Shown here piece by piece: positions 26,423-35,700 of a stretch of 64,000 nt of DNA. Positions within the stretch are counted from its first letter, which is position 1, and every line of letters starts with the position of its first letter. The translations under genes were made by a program, and so were the position numbers. Location: NCBI RefSeq assembly GCF_014196205.1, contig NZ_JACIDE010000002.1, positions 124,001 through 188,000 on the forward strand, written 5' to 3'. The notes beneath the pieces are model-generated. The model was not told where the DNA came from. It made no database searches and saw only the letters and a list, made by a program, of their open reading frames with translations. The DNA comes from Anoxybacteroides voinovskiense. GTDB lineage: Bacteria; Bacillota; Bacilli; Bacillales; Anoxybacillaceae.

Positions 26423-27427
26423 TTGTCTGGTGAAGTATTATCGCAAAGTGAAATTGATGCGTTGTTAGCGGCGTTGTCTGCAGGAGAAATGGATGCGGAG
26501 GAACTAAAAAAAGAAGAAGCGGATAAAAAAGTAAAAGTATATGACTTTAAACGTGCGCTTCGCTTTTCCAAAGACCAGATTCGCAGCCTTACCCGCATTC
26601 ACGAAAACTTTGCAAGGCTGCTAACGACGTTTTTCTCAGCGCAATTACGGACGTATGTGCAAATCTCTGTCGCTTCGGCTGATCAAATTCCGTACGAAGA
26701 ATTTATTCGCTCCATTCCAAAGATGACGATTTTAAACGTATTTGAAGTGCCGCCATTAGACGGTCACATTATTATGGAAGTCAACCCAAACATTGCATAT
26801 GCGATGCTTGACCGTGTGATGGGCGGACGGGGCGTGAGCTTAAATAAAGTGGACAATTTAACGGAAATTGAGATGCGAATTATGTCCAATTTGTTTGAAA
26901 AAGCGTTCAGCAATTTGCGTGATGCGTGGGAATCGGTCACTGAAATTGATCCGATGTTAACCGAATTTGAGGTGAATCCACAATTTTTACAAATGGTATC
27001 ACCGAATGAAACGGTTGTTGTCATTTCGTTAAACACGCAAATTGCCGAAACGAGCGGGATGATTAACATATGTATTCCGCATGTTGTGTTAGAGCCAATC
27101 ATTCCTCGTCTTTCCGTTCATTATTGGATGCAGACGCAAAAGAAAGAACGGATTCCCGAAGAAGTGGAAGTATTGGAAAAACGAATTAAAGTGGCGAAAC
27201 TGCCAGTTATTGCGGAGTTAGGGACAGCGATGATTACGGTGCAAGAATTTTTACAATTGGACGTAGGTGACGTTATTCAACTTGACCAATCGATTCACGA
27301 GCCATTAATTATTAAAATTGGCGATGTGCCGAAGTTTATTGGTCAGCCAGGAAAAAGGAACAAACGCTTGGCAATTCAAGTGTTGGATACGATGAAAGGG
27401 GGAGAAGACAACGATGATGAGCGATGA
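26423..27427 (+). CDS. fliM: Flagellar motor switch protein FliM
   Basis: A 334-residue C-ring protein that binds CheY-P. The N-terminal peptide LSQSEIDALLAAL is the CheY-binding segment, the middle domain holds VMGGRG and FEKAFSNLRDAWE, and the C-terminal SpoA domain has the LQLDVGDVIQLDQSI block. I choose TTG at 26423, 7 nt after AGGAGGTG (26408-26415). A GTG at 26414 falls in the binding site, and B. subtilis FliM begins M-SGEVLSQ. The end overlaps fliY. Confidence 0.95.
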   Translation: MSGEVLSQSEIDALLAALSAGEMDAEELKKEEADKKVKVYDFKRALRFSKDQIRSLTRIHENFARLLTTFFSAQLRTYVQISVASADQIPYEEFIRSIPKMTILNVFEVPPLDGHIIMEVNPNIAYAMLDRVMGGRGVSLNKVDNLTEIEMRIMSNLFEKAFSNLRDAWESVTEIDPMLTEFEVNPQFLQMVSPNETVVVISLNTQIAETSGMINICIPHVVLEPIIPRLSVHYWMQTQKKERIPEEVEVLEKRIKVAKLPVIAELGTAMITVQEFLQLDVGDVIQLDQSIHEPLIIKIGDVPKFIGQPGKRNKRLAIQVLDTMKGGEDNDDER

Positions 27428-28607
27428 TATGCTATCCCAAGATGAGATTGATGCACTGTTGCGCGGAACGGCGAGTTTTGATGATACCCCGCCCGCCACT
27501 CCGTCTGTCGACGACGTATTATCGACGATGGAGCAAGATGCGTTAGGTGAAATTGGCAACATTTCGTTCGGTAGCTCAGCAACGGCACTTTCGATGTTAT
27601 TAAACCAAAAAGTGGAAATTACAACACCGAGCGTATCGGTCATTCGCCGAGACGATGTGCCGCAAGAGTTTCCGCATCCGTACGTAGCCATTCAAGTGAA
27701 CTATACAGACGGTTTTTTAGGAACGAATTTGCTCGTCATTAAACAGTCTGACGCAGCGATTATCGCTGATTTAATGCTTGGCGGTGACGGGCTGAACCCA
27801 GCTGATTTGTTAGGAGAAATTCAGTTAAGCGCTGTTCAAGAAGCAATGAACCAAATGATGGGCTCAGCAGCAACATCGATGTCAACAATTTTCGGGAAAA
27901 AGGTGGATATTTCGCCGCCGACGCTTCATTTACTAGATGTGAAAGAAGGCGAAGGAATCGAATATTTGCCGCCAGAAGATATTTTAATTAAAATTTCATT
28001 CCGTCTAAAAATTGGGAACTTAATTGACTCAAACATTATGCAGCTATTGCCGGTTGATTTCGCAAAAGAGTTAGTGCAAAATTTATTGCAAATGTCTAGT
28101 CCGAGTCAAGCAACATCGGCTAAAATGGATGTGAATAGTGGAACAAGCACACCACCTCCTTCTTTAGCAGGGAAAAGCCAACCAGCTTACGGCTATGGGC
28201 AGCCGACACCGATGCCGCAAGAGCCACAATATGTAGCAACACCGCAACATACGCCAAACCATTTTGGCGCCTATGCAGCTGGACAACAAAATATTCAACC
28301 GGTCGATTTTGCTAGCTTTGAGCCCGCTCCTGTTGTTGAGGCTGAAACGCGGAACTTAAATATGTTGCTCGATATTCCGTTGCAAGTGACGGTAGAACTA
28401 GGAAGAACGAAACGGTCGGTGCAAGATATTTTAAGTTTGTCGTCAGGCTCTATTATTGAACTCGACAAGTTAGCAGGAGAGCCAGTCGATATACTTGTTA
28501 ACAACAAATTAATTGCCAAAGGCGAGGTTGTTGTTATTGACGAAAATTTTGGGGTGCGTGTGACCGATATTATTAGCCAGAGCGATCGTCTAAAAAAATT
28601 AAAATAG
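27414..28607 (+). CDS. fliY: Motor switch phosphatase FliY
   Basis: A 397-residue switch-complex protein that dephosphorylates CheY-P at the motor. The N-terminal LSQDEIDALLRG resembles the FliM CheY-binding peptide. Two CheC-type active-site blocks follow (DALGEIGNISFGSSATAL and QEAMNQMMGSAATSM). A Pro/Gln/Tyr-rich linker spans about 240-290, and a FliN-like SpoA domain closes the protein (LLDIPLQVTVELGRTKRSVQDIL). Two adjacent ATGs at 27414 and 27417 are both plausible. The overlap with fliM suggests coupling. Confidence 0.95.
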   Translation: MMSDDMLSQDEIDALLRGTASFDDTPPATPSVDDVLSTMEQDALGEIGNISFGSSATALSMLLNQKVEITTPSVSVIRRDDVPQEFPHPYVAIQVNYTDGFLGTNLLVIKQSDAAIIADLMLGGDGLNPADLLGEIQLSAVQEAMNQMMGSAATSMSTIFGKKVDISPPTLHLLDVKEGEGIEYLPPEDILIKISFRLKIGNLIDSNIMQLLPVDFAKELVQNLLQMSSPSQATSAKMDVNSGTSTPPPSLAGKSQPAYGYGQPTPMPQEPQYVATPQHTPNHFGAYAAGQQNIQPVDFASFEPAPVVEAETRNLNMLLDIPLQVTVELGRTKRSVQDILSLSSGSIIELDKLAGEPVDILVNNKLIAKGEVVVIDENFGVRVTDIISQSDRLKKLK

Positions 28608-28624
28608 TGTAGGGGGTTTTTCGA

Positions 28625-28984
28625 ATGGCAAGAATTTTAATCGTAGATGATGCTGCATTTATGCGAATGATGATTAAAGACATTTTAACGAAAAACGGTC
28701 ATGAAGTCGTTGCCGAAGCAGCGGATGGGGTGCAAGCAGTTGAAAAATATAAAGAAGTTCGCCCAGATTTAGTAACGATGGACATTACGATGCCAGAAAT
28801 GGATGGGATTACAGCGCTCAAAGAAATTCGGAAGTTTGATAGCAATGCGAAAGTGATCATGTGCTCCGCGATGGGGCAACAGGCAATGGTCATTGATGCG
28901 ATTCAAGCGGGAGCGAAAGATTTCGTCGTCAAACCGTTCCAAGCCGACCGCGTCATTGAAGCGATTAACAAAACGCTTGGTTAA
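28625..28984 (+). CDS. cheY: Chemotaxis response regulator CheY
   Basis: A 119-residue receiver protein. The acidic pocket is Asp8-Asp9, the phosphoacceptor is Asp53 (VTMDITMPEMDG), and the conserved Thr/Ser and Lys are in MCSAMG and VVKPF. Phosphorylated by CheA, it binds FliM/FliY and in Bacillus promotes counterclockwise rotation. Nearly identical in plan to B. subtilis CheY. It lies in the middle of the structural genes, as in B. subtilis. AGGGGG precedes the ATG. Confidence 0.97.
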   Translation: MARILIVDDAAFMRMMIKDILTKNGHEVVAEAADGVQAVEKYKEVRPDLVTMDITMPEMDGITALKEIRKFDSNAKVIMCSAMGQQAMVIDAIQAGAKDFVVKPFQADRVIEAINKTLG

Positions 28985-29001
28985 CTAAGAGGTGGAACAA
29001 T

Positions 29002-29658
29002 TTGCTTCAACTCCGAACGATAATACTCGCTCTATTAGTAGCAGTAGTGGTTGCTTCGCAAACAAATATAGCGTTTGCGGAGCAGTCTCCTACCGTGAAA
29101 CAATGTATTGACCATCCCGAAACGTGCGAAAAAGCACCAGCAACGAAAAACGCAACAAATGATACGCAGCCAGCGCAAGCCGTCTCGGTTACGGCTTGGG
29201 ATGTGGTCAAGCTTATTTTCGCTACATTGTTTGTGTTAGCGCTTATTTACGCGCTATTACGATTTATGAACAAACGCAGTCGTTGGCTGGCAAAACGTGG
29301 CCTTGTGGAACATCTCGGCGGGGCACACGTCGGAACAAACCGTTCTGTTCAGCTTGTCAAAGTAGGAAAACGTATTTTTATTGTAGGTGTCGGTGATTCT
29401 GTGCAGTTGTTGAAAGAAATTGAGGATGAGAAAGAAATAAATGAACTGCTCGCCATGCATAATGAATCATTGCAAAAAATGTTAGAGCCGAACGAGTTGC
29501 TTCTTTCTTGGCTGAATCGGTTGACAAAAAACAATGCAAAAGAAGAAACACAAACAACCTCGTTCCGAACGTTATTTGCCAAACAAATGCAAGAATTAAC
29601 GAAAGAGCGCCAAAAGTTGCTGAAGCAGATAGAGAAGGGGACAACGTCCGATGAATGA
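29002..29658 (+). CDS. fliO: Flagellar export gate accessory protein FliO (FliZ)
   Basis: A 218-residue protein with an N-terminal signal peptide (hydrophobic 5-19, likely cut after AFA at about 27). A short Cys-containing external segment, one transmembrane helix (about 62-85) and a cytoplasmic tail with HLGGAHVGTNRSVQLVKVGKRIFIVGV follow. That block is typical of FliO/FliZ, which helps assemble the FliP ring. It starts with TTG at 29002 behind AGAGGTGG. The length matches B. subtilis FliZ. It overlaps fliP by 8 bp. Confidence 0.88.
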   Translation: MLQLRTIILALLVAVVVASQTNIAFAEQSPTVKQCIDHPETCEKAPATKNATNDTQPAQAVSVTAWDVVKLIFATLFVLALIYALLRFMNKRSRWLAKRGLVEHLGGAHVGTNRSVQLVKVGKRIFIVGVGDSVQLLKEIEDEKEINELLAMHNESLQKMLEPNELLLSWLNRLTKNNAKEETQTTSFRTLFAKQMQELTKERQKLLKQIEKGTTSDE

Positions 29659-30316
29659 GTTTATGCAGTTTTTTAACCAGGTGGCTCCGGACACGGTTTC
29701 GACGTCGGTGAAGTTGCTTTTGCTGCTGACGGTATTTTCGATTGCCCCAGGCATTTTAATTATGATGACGTGCTTTACACGTATTATTATCGTATTATCG
29801 TTTGTTCGCACATCGCTTGGGACGCAACAAATGCCACCGAACCAAGTGCTAATTGGGCTAGCGCTATTCTTAACGTTTTTCATTATGGCACCGACGTTTA
29901 AACAAATTAACGACGAAGCGCTACAGCCGTTATTTTCGGAAAAAATTAATTTAGAACAAGCGTACGAACGCGCTTCTGTGCCGTTGAAAGAATTTATGAG
30001 CGAACATACAAGGCAAAAAGATTTGGCGTTATTTTTAAAATATAGCGGCGCTAAAACGCCAAAGACGGTGCAAGATATTCCGTTAACGACGCTCGTGCCT
30101 GCCTTTGCGATTAGTGAGATTAAAACGGCGTTTCAAATGGGGTTTATGATTTTTATTCCGTTCCTTGTCATTGATATGGTTGTCGCGAGCGTGCTCATGT
30201 CAATGGGGATGATGATGCTTCCGCCCGTCATGATTTCTTTGCCGTTTAAAATTTTATTGTTTGTGTTAGTAGACGGCTGGTATTTAGTTGTTAAATCGTT
30301 GCTAGAAAGTTTTTAA
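29651..30316 (+). CDS. fliP: Flagellar export gate protein FliP
   Basis: A 221-residue membrane protein and core of the type III export gate. Hydrophobic segments lie at about 20-45 and 60-78 and two near the C-terminus. The invariant FVRTSLGTQQMPPNQVLIGLALFLTFF and MMMLPPVMISLPFKILLFVLVDGW blocks are present. Start: ATG overlapping the fliO end. Confidence 0.97.
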   Translation: MNEFMQFFNQVAPDTVSTSVKLLLLLTVFSIAPGILIMMTCFTRIIIVLSFVRTSLGTQQMPPNQVLIGLALFLTFFIMAPTFKQINDEALQPLFSEKINLEQAYERASVPLKEFMSEHTRQKDLALFLKYSGAKTPKTVQDIPLTTLVPAFAISEIKTAFQMGFMIFIPFLVIDMVVASVLMSMGMMMLPPVMISLPFKILLFVLVDGWYLVVKSLLESF

Positions 30317-30331
30317 AGAGGGGTGGAAAAG

Positions 30332-30601
30332 GTGAATGCCAACGTTGTAGTCCAGCTTGCCGAACGAGGCGTATATATGGTTTTAATCGTTTGCGGTCCG
30401 CTCTTATTATTGGCGCTCGCTGTCGGATTATTAATCAGCATTTTTCAAGCGACAACGCAAATTCAAGAACAAACGCTTGCGTTCGTTCCGAAAATTGTAG
30501 CTGTGCTCATCGGACTCGTCTTTTTTGGCCCGTGGATGTTGTCGCGAATGGTGTCGTATGCATATGAAATTTTCAATAACTTAACGCAGTTTATAGGCTG
30601 A
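30332..30601 (+). CDS. fliQ: Flagellar export gate protein FliQ
   Basis: An 89-residue protein with two transmembrane helices that packs around FliP/FliR. GLLISIFQATTQIQEQTLAFVPK is the family signature. I choose GTG at 30332, 8 nt after AGAGGGG (30317-30323), which gives the usual 89 residues. A GTG at 30323 lies in the binding site. Confidence 0.93.
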   Translation: MNANVVVQLAERGVYMVLIVCGPLLLLALAVGLLISIFQATTQIQEQTLAFVPKIVAVLIGLVFFGPWMLSRMVSYAYEIFNNLTQFIG

Positions 30602-30606
30602 TTCGT

Positions 30607-31377
30607 ATGGAAATAATGACTTATTTTCCGGCGTTTTTATTAGTATTCGCTCGCGTCGCATCTTTTTTTGCCACGGTGCCGTTGTTTTCGTATCGAACGA
30701 TTCCGAACACCCATAAAATTGGGCTGTCGTTTTTTCTTAGTTGGACGATGTTCCTTGCGATGAAAAAAGAGGCAATTCCACTTGATGACACGTACGTATT
30801 GCTAGTAGGAAAAGAAGTGCTTGTCGGGCTATGCCTTGGGTTTTTTGCCTATCTTATGATGGCAGCCATTCAAATTGTTGGTGGGTTGATTGATTTTCAA
30901 ATGGGGTTTGCGATTGCTAACGTTATCGACCCACAAACGGGAGCGCAAAGCCCACTGTTAGGGCAATATTTATATATATTTGCCCTTTTGCTACTGTTAG
31001 CTTTGAATGGCCATCATCTATTATTAGACGGGGTGTTTTATAGCTACCATTTTATTCCATTGCATACAGTCGTTCCGTTTGGCCATGAACAATTTGCCCG
31101 CTTTGCATTAAAAACGTTCAGCGAAATGTTTGTCGTTGCGTTTCAAATGTCCGCCCCGATTGTTGGAAGTTTATTTTTAGTTGACGTTGCGCTTGGCGTT
31201 GTTGCGCGAACGGTACCACAACTCAATATTTTTGTTGTCGGGATGCCTGTCAAAGTAATTGTCGGGTTTTTACTGCTCATGGTGATGATGACAACATTGT
31301 TTATCGCTGCCCAACATTTGTTTGAAACGATGGTGATATCGTTGCGCGATTTAATGGGCATTATAGGGGGCAAATAA
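30607..31377 (+). CDS. fliR: Flagellar export gate protein FliR
   Basis: A 256-residue integral membrane protein with about six hydrophobic segments that completes the FliPQR gate. FARVASFFATVPLFSYRTIPNTHKIGLSFFLSW at the N-terminus and GLIDFQMGFAIANVIDPQTGAQSPLLGQ in the middle are typical. The ribosome-binding site is poor (AGG within the fliQ stop region), suggesting dependence on translation of fliQ 5 bp upstream. An ATG at 30616 is an alternative start. Confidence 0.94.
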   Translation: MEIMTYFPAFLLVFARVASFFATVPLFSYRTIPNTHKIGLSFFLSWTMFLAMKKEAIPLDDTYVLLVGKEVLVGLCLGFFAYLMMAAIQIVGGLIDFQMGFAIANVIDPQTGAQSPLLGQYLYIFALLLLLALNGHHLLLDGVFYSYHFIPLHTVVPFGHEQFARFALKTFSEMFVVAFQMSAPIVGSLFLVDVALGVVARTVPQLNIFVVGMPVKVIVGFLLLMVMMTTLFIAAQHLFETMVISLRDLMGIIGGK

Positions 31378-32460
31378 ATGAAAACGTTACGTCTTGATTT
31401 GCAATTTTTTGCTGGGGAAAAAACAGAAAAAGCAACACCTCGCAAGCGTCAAGAAGTACGCGAAAAAGGACAAGTCGCTAAAAGTGCCGATTTAAACACG
31501 GCGGTTGTGTTGTTGTTTACCTTTCTTACGTTATTGTTTTCTGGTAGTTTCTATAAGGAAACGTTTTTTCGTTTTTTGCAACAATCGTTTCAACAATATA
31601 TAAAAACAGATGTGACCATCGATTCGGTGCATTTGTTGTTTTTAACGATTTTGCAACAAATGGCATGGGTTGTTGCCCCCATCTTTCTCGTCGCTCTTTT
31701 TGGGGCGTTTGTTGCTAATTTTTTGCAAGTTGGCTTTTTATTTACGACGGAGCCGCTGCAAATGAAATTAAGCAAACTTGACCCGATTCAAGGGTTTAAG
31801 CGTATGTTTTCCTTACGTTCGCTCGTCGAATTATTAAAATCGATTTTAAAAATCGCGTTTGTCGGGTTTATTACTTTTTTTGTCCTTTGGATGAAGCTTG
31901 GACAAATTTTGTCATTGACGACGAAATCGTTACAAACGACATTAAGCTCGTTAGCTAGTTTAGCCGTACAAATGGGGCTTTACGCGTCGATTGCTTTATT
32001 GTTTCTCGCGCTTTTAGATTATTTGTATCAGCGGTTCGATTTTGAAAAAAACATTCGTATGTCAAAACAAGAGATTAAAGAAGAGTACAAAAAGACGGAA
32101 GGTGACCCGCTAATTAAGTCAAAAATTAAGCAAAAACAGCGGGAAATGGCAATGAAGCGCATGATGCAAGAAGTACCGAAAGCTGATGTCGTCATTACGA
32201 ACCCGACGCATTACGCCGTCGCGCTCAAATATGAAGATGGCGAAATGGAAGCTCCTATTGTTGTTGCTAAAGGGGTCGATTATATGGCGCTGAAAATTAA
32301 ACAACTAGCAAAAGAGCATGATGTCGTGACGGTGGAAAATCGTCCGCTTGCTAGGGCATTATATAGTCAAACGGAAATTGGCGATGCCATTCCGGAGCAA
32401 TTTTTTAAAGCGGTAGCGGAAATTTTAGCATATGTATACCGACTAAAACGAAAAATTTAG
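31378..32460 (+). CDS. flhB: Flagellar export switch protein FlhB
   Basis: A 360-residue protein with four transmembrane helices and a cytoplasmic autocleaving domain. KTEKATPRKRQEVREKGQVAKS starts the protein. The cleavage motif NPTH has Asn275-Pro276, and the cleaved tail (AVALKYE onward) is what YlqH resembles. FlhB changes export specificity from hook to filament on interaction with FliK. The ATG follows directly on the fliR TAA stop. Confidence 0.97.
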   Translation: MKTLRLDLQFFAGEKTEKATPRKRQEVREKGQVAKSADLNTAVVLLFTFLTLLFSGSFYKETFFRFLQQSFQQYIKTDVTIDSVHLLFLTILQQMAWVVAPIFLVALFGAFVANFLQVGFLFTTEPLQMKLSKLDPIQGFKRMFSLRSLVELLKSILKIAFVGFITFFVLWMKLGQILSLTTKSLQTTLSSLASLAVQMGLYASIALLFLALLDYLYQRFDFEKNIRMSKQEIKEEYKKTEGDPLIKSKIKQKQREMAMKRMMQEVPKADVVITNPTHYAVALKYEDGEMEAPIVVAKGVDYMALKIKQLAKEHDVVTVENRPLARALYSQTEIGDAIPEQFFKAVAEILAYVYRLKRKI

Positions 32461-32467
32461 CCTATTT

Positions 32468-32507
32468 TAGCCGACAACGGCTAGGAAATTTGCATCGATG
32501 GCGATGC
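32468..32507 (+). repeat. Two tandem small hairpins before flhA
   Basis: TAGCCG (32468-32473) with CGGCTA (32478-32483) and GCATCG (32492-32497) with CGATGC (32502-32507). Both have 4-nt loops. They fill the flhB-flhA gap just before the AAGGAGAG ribosome-binding site at 32513. No T-run follows. Confidence 0.65.
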
Positions 32508-32527
32508 TAATCAAGGAGAGAAATGAA

Positions 32528-34567
32528 ATGCCAGCAAGAGACTTGTCAGTATTGCTCATGGTTGTTCTCATTGTGGCGATGTTAATTATTCCGCTTCCAA
32601 CGTGGCTTCTTAGCGTGCTGATTATTATCAATATTTCGTTAGCGTTGTTAGTGTTGTTAACATCGATGAATATGCGCGAGCCGCTACAATTTTCGATTTT
32701 TCCGTCCTTATTATTGCTTTTAACGCTGTTTCGTTTAGGGTTGAACGTCTCGACAACCCGTTCGATTTTAAGCAAAGGCGAAGCAGGGGGCGTCGTTGAA
32801 ACGTTCGGGACGTTTGTCGTTGGCGGAAACGTTGTTGTCGGCTTCGTCGTTTTCTTAATTTTAATTATTATTCAATTTGTTGTCATTACGAAAGGAGCAG
32901 AGCGTGTATCCGAAGTAGCGGCTCGTTTTACGCTTGATGCGATGCCTGGAAAACAGATGAGTATTGATGCTGATTTAAACGCTGGGATGATTTCTGAACA
33001 AGAAGCGCGGAATCGTCGCGAAAAAGTCGCGCAAGAAGCGGACTTTTACGGAGCGATGGACGGGGCAAGTAAGTTCGTGAAAGGGGACGCGATTGCCGGG
33101 ATTATTATTGTCATTATTAACATGCTATTTGGCATGGTCGTTGGCGTCGTCCAACAAGGATTAGACATAGCGGAAGCTGCCCATCGGTATACGTTGTTAA
33201 CCGTTGGGGACGGCATCGTCAGTCAAATTCCGGCGCTACTTATTTCGACAGCAACAGGGATTGTTGTGACGCGAGCAGCGTCTGACAGCAACCTCGGTGC
33301 TGATATTATGCGGCAGTTGTTTGCATTTCCGAAAATGCTGTACGTCACAGCAGGAACAATTTTTTTACTAGGGCTGTTTACGCCAATTAATGACGTATTA
33401 ACCATTCCAATCGCCAGCTTATTAGCGCTTGGTGGATATCATTTTTCAACAAAAGCAGAAAAAGAAGATGAAACGGTAGTAGAAGCGCAAAGTGAAGTAA
33501 CAGAAATGGATCAAATGAAAAGCCCAGAAAGCGTCGTGAACTTATTAAGCGTCGATCCGATTGAGTTTGAATTCGGCTATGGGCTTATTCCGCTCGCTGA
33601 TGCGAACCAAGGGGGCGATTTGCTTGATCGCATCGTGATGATTCGCCGGCAGCTAGCGCTTGAGCTTGGTCTTGTCCTTCCGGTTGTGCGCATTCGTGAC
33701 AACATTCAACTCCAGCCAAACGAATACCGGTTGAAAATAAAAGGAGACGAAGTAGCAAGAGGGGAGCTGCTACTTGATCATTATTTAGCGATGAGCCCTG
33801 GAATTGACGATGACGCTATCGAAGGAATTGATACGCTCGAGCCTGCGTTTGGATTGCCAGCAAAATGGATTTCCGAAGAAGTGAAAGAACAAGCAGAAAT
33901 GTTTGGTTACACGGTCGTCGACCCGCCGTCGGTCGTTTCGACGCACATTACGGAAGTGTTAAAAGCGCATGCACACGAATTGCTCGGTAGACAAGAAACG
34001 AAACAATTAATTGATCATTTGAAAGAATCGTACCCCATTTTAGTGGAAGAAGTCACACCAACCCCTCTTTCTATCGGCGATGTACAAAAAGTGTTAGCGA
34101 AATTATTGCGAGAAAAAGTATCGATTCGTAATTTGCCAGTCATTTTTGAAACGCTTGCTGATTTTGGCCGGATGACGAGCGATACGGACATATTAACAGA
34201 ATATGTACGCCAAGCGTTGGCGCGACAAATTACAAGCCAGTACGCGGTACCAGGGGAACCGTTGCGGGTCATTACGTTGTCTGGAAAAGTGGAAAAAGCC
34301 ATTGCGGAAGGGGTACATCAAACAGAGCACGGCAACTATTTGTCGCTTGACCCGAGCGCGTCGCAAGCAATCATTGAAGCAGTAGCGATGCAGCTAGAGC
34401 AACATGCAGTGCCAAACCAGCCGCCGATTTTGCTTTGTTCACCGGCGGTAAGAATGTACGTGCGTCAGCTCACGGAGCGCTATTTTCCTCATGTTCCTGT
34501 CTTATCTTATAATGAACTAGAGGCAACTGTGGAAGTTCAAAGTGTTGGGGTGGTGGATATCGAATGA
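32528..34567 (+). CDS. flhA: Flagellar export gate protein FlhA
   Basis: A 679-residue gate protein. The N-terminal half has eight predicted membrane helices, and the soluble C-terminal half forms the docking ring for chaperone-substrate complexes. The FHIPEP-family signature region LFRLGLNVSTTRSIL is followed by GGNVVVGFVVFLILIIIQFVVITKGAERVSEVAARFTLDAMPGKQM. I choose ATG at 32528, 7 nt after AAGGAGAG. The upstream ATG at 32498 falls inside a hairpin. The end overlaps flhF by ATGA. Confidence 0.97.
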   Translation: MPARDLSVLLMVVLIVAMLIIPLPTWLLSVLIIINISLALLVLLTSMNMREPLQFSIFPSLLLLLTLFRLGLNVSTTRSILSKGEAGGVVETFGTFVVGGNVVVGFVVFLILIIIQFVVITKGAERVSEVAARFTLDAMPGKQMSIDADLNAGMISEQEARNRREKVAQEADFYGAMDGASKFVKGDAIAGIIIVIINMLFGMVVGVVQQGLDIAEAAHRYTLLTVGDGIVSQIPALLISTATGIVVTRAASDSNLGADIMRQLFAFPKMLYVTAGTIFLLGLFTPINDVLTIPIASLLALGGYHFSTKAEKEDETVVEAQSEVTEMDQMKSPESVVNLLSVDPIEFEFGYGLIPLADANQGGDLLDRIVMIRRQLALELGLVLPVVRIRDNIQLQPNEYRLKIKGDEVARGELLLDHYLAMSPGIDDDAIEGIDTLEPAFGLPAKWISEEVKEQAEMFGYTVVDPPSVVSTHITEVLKAHAHELLGRQETKQLIDHLKESYPILVEEVTPTPLSIGDVQKVLAKLLREKVSIRNLPVIFETLADFGRMTSDTDILTEYVRQALARQITSQYAVPGEPLRVITLSGKVEKAIAEGVHQTEHGNYLSLDPSASQAIIEAVAMQLEQHAVPNQPPILLCSPAVRMYVRQLTERYFPHVPVLSYNELEATVEVQSVGVVDIE

Positions 34568-35700
34568 AAGTAAAAAAATTTGTCGCTCCGTCAATGCCGG
34601 AAGCGATGAAAATGATTCGGGCAGAGCTTGGAAACGATGCGGTCATTTTAAACTCAAAAGTCGTTCATAAAGGCGGTTTTTTCGGATTGTTCACGAAAAA
34701 AAATATCGAAGTGATTGCTGCCGTTGATCCAAAGCCTGTTCGTTCTGCGATGGCGGAGAAAAAAGGGAAGTCCGTAGAGCCCCTTTTGCAACGTTCCGCT
34801 GTGGAGGCGAAACAAGTGGCAGATGCTGCGTTGTTAAATGAGTTAAACGAACTAAAAACGATGCTCAAACAGCTGTCAACGAATGTGACGACAAATTTTG
34901 CCGTTTATCCACAACCGCTAAGCGAACTGCATGAATCGTTAGCCGCACAAGAACTGTCGAACACGCTTCGGCAAGAAATAATGGATGAACTCGTCGAGCA
35001 ATGGTATTTGCAGCGAGGCGAGGCAGATAAAAAACAGCTGTTGCAGTGGGCGAAAGAGTGGTTGCTAAAAAAAATGGCCGATTTGTCGTTCGGTGGTATT
35101 TCATTTACGAAAAAATATGTGAACGTCGTTGGACCGACAGGTGTTGGCAAGACGACAACATTAGCGAAAATCGCTGCACATTGTGTATTGAAGCACCAGA
35201 AAAAAGTGGCGTTTATTACGACAGATACGTACCGAATTGCGGCGATTGAACAGTTAAAAACGTACGCGAAAATTTTAGATGTTCCGTTAGAAGTATGTTA
35301 CAACATCGATGATTTCCGTGAAGCGAAGAAAAAATTTTCTGTTTATGATCTTGTTTTTATCGATACAGCCGGTCGGAACTTCCGCAACCGGCAATATGTG
35401 CAAGATTTGCGTGAAATTATTGATTTTGATGCGGAGATAGAAACGTTTCTTGTGCTTGCGTTAACGGCAAAGTATATGGACATGAAAACGATTTACGAAC
35501 AGTTTTCGCTCATTCCGATTGACCGTTTTATTTTTACGAAACTAGACGAAACGAGCCAATATGGTGCGATGATCAATTTAATGACAGAATCTCGTGTCGG
35601 AGCTGCGTATTTGACGAACGGACAAAATGTACCGGACGATATTGTCGAAGCAACTCCTGAAAAAATCGTCAATACGGTGCTTGGGGTCGATGGAAGATGA
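34564..35700 (+). CDS. flhF: Flagellar SRP-type GTPase FlhF
   Basis: A 378-residue GTPase of the SRP/FtsY class that governs flagellar placement. The N-terminal B domain (KKFVAPSMPEAMKMIRAELGNDAVILNS) and a variable middle precede the NG domain with G1 GPTGVGKT (190-197), TTDTYRIAAIEQLKTYA and VFIDTAGR. It forms a pair with FlhG, encoded next with another ATGA overlap. Confidence 0.95.
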   Translation: MKVKKFVAPSMPEAMKMIRAELGNDAVILNSKVVHKGGFFGLFTKKNIEVIAAVDPKPVRSAMAEKKGKSVEPLLQRSAVEAKQVADAALLNELNELKTMLKQLSTNVTTNFAVYPQPLSELHESLAAQELSNTLRQEIMDELVEQWYLQRGEADKKQLLQWAKEWLLKKMADLSFGGISFTKKYVNVVGPTGVGKTTTLAKIAAHCVLKHQKKVAFITTDTYRIAAIEQLKTYAKILDVPLEVCYNIDDFREAKKKFSVYDLVFIDTAGRNFRNRQYVQDLREIIDFDAEIETFLVLALTAKYMDMKTIYEQFSLIPIDRFIFTKLDETSQYGAMINLMTESRVGAAYLTNGQNVPDDIVEATPEKIVNTVLGVDGR

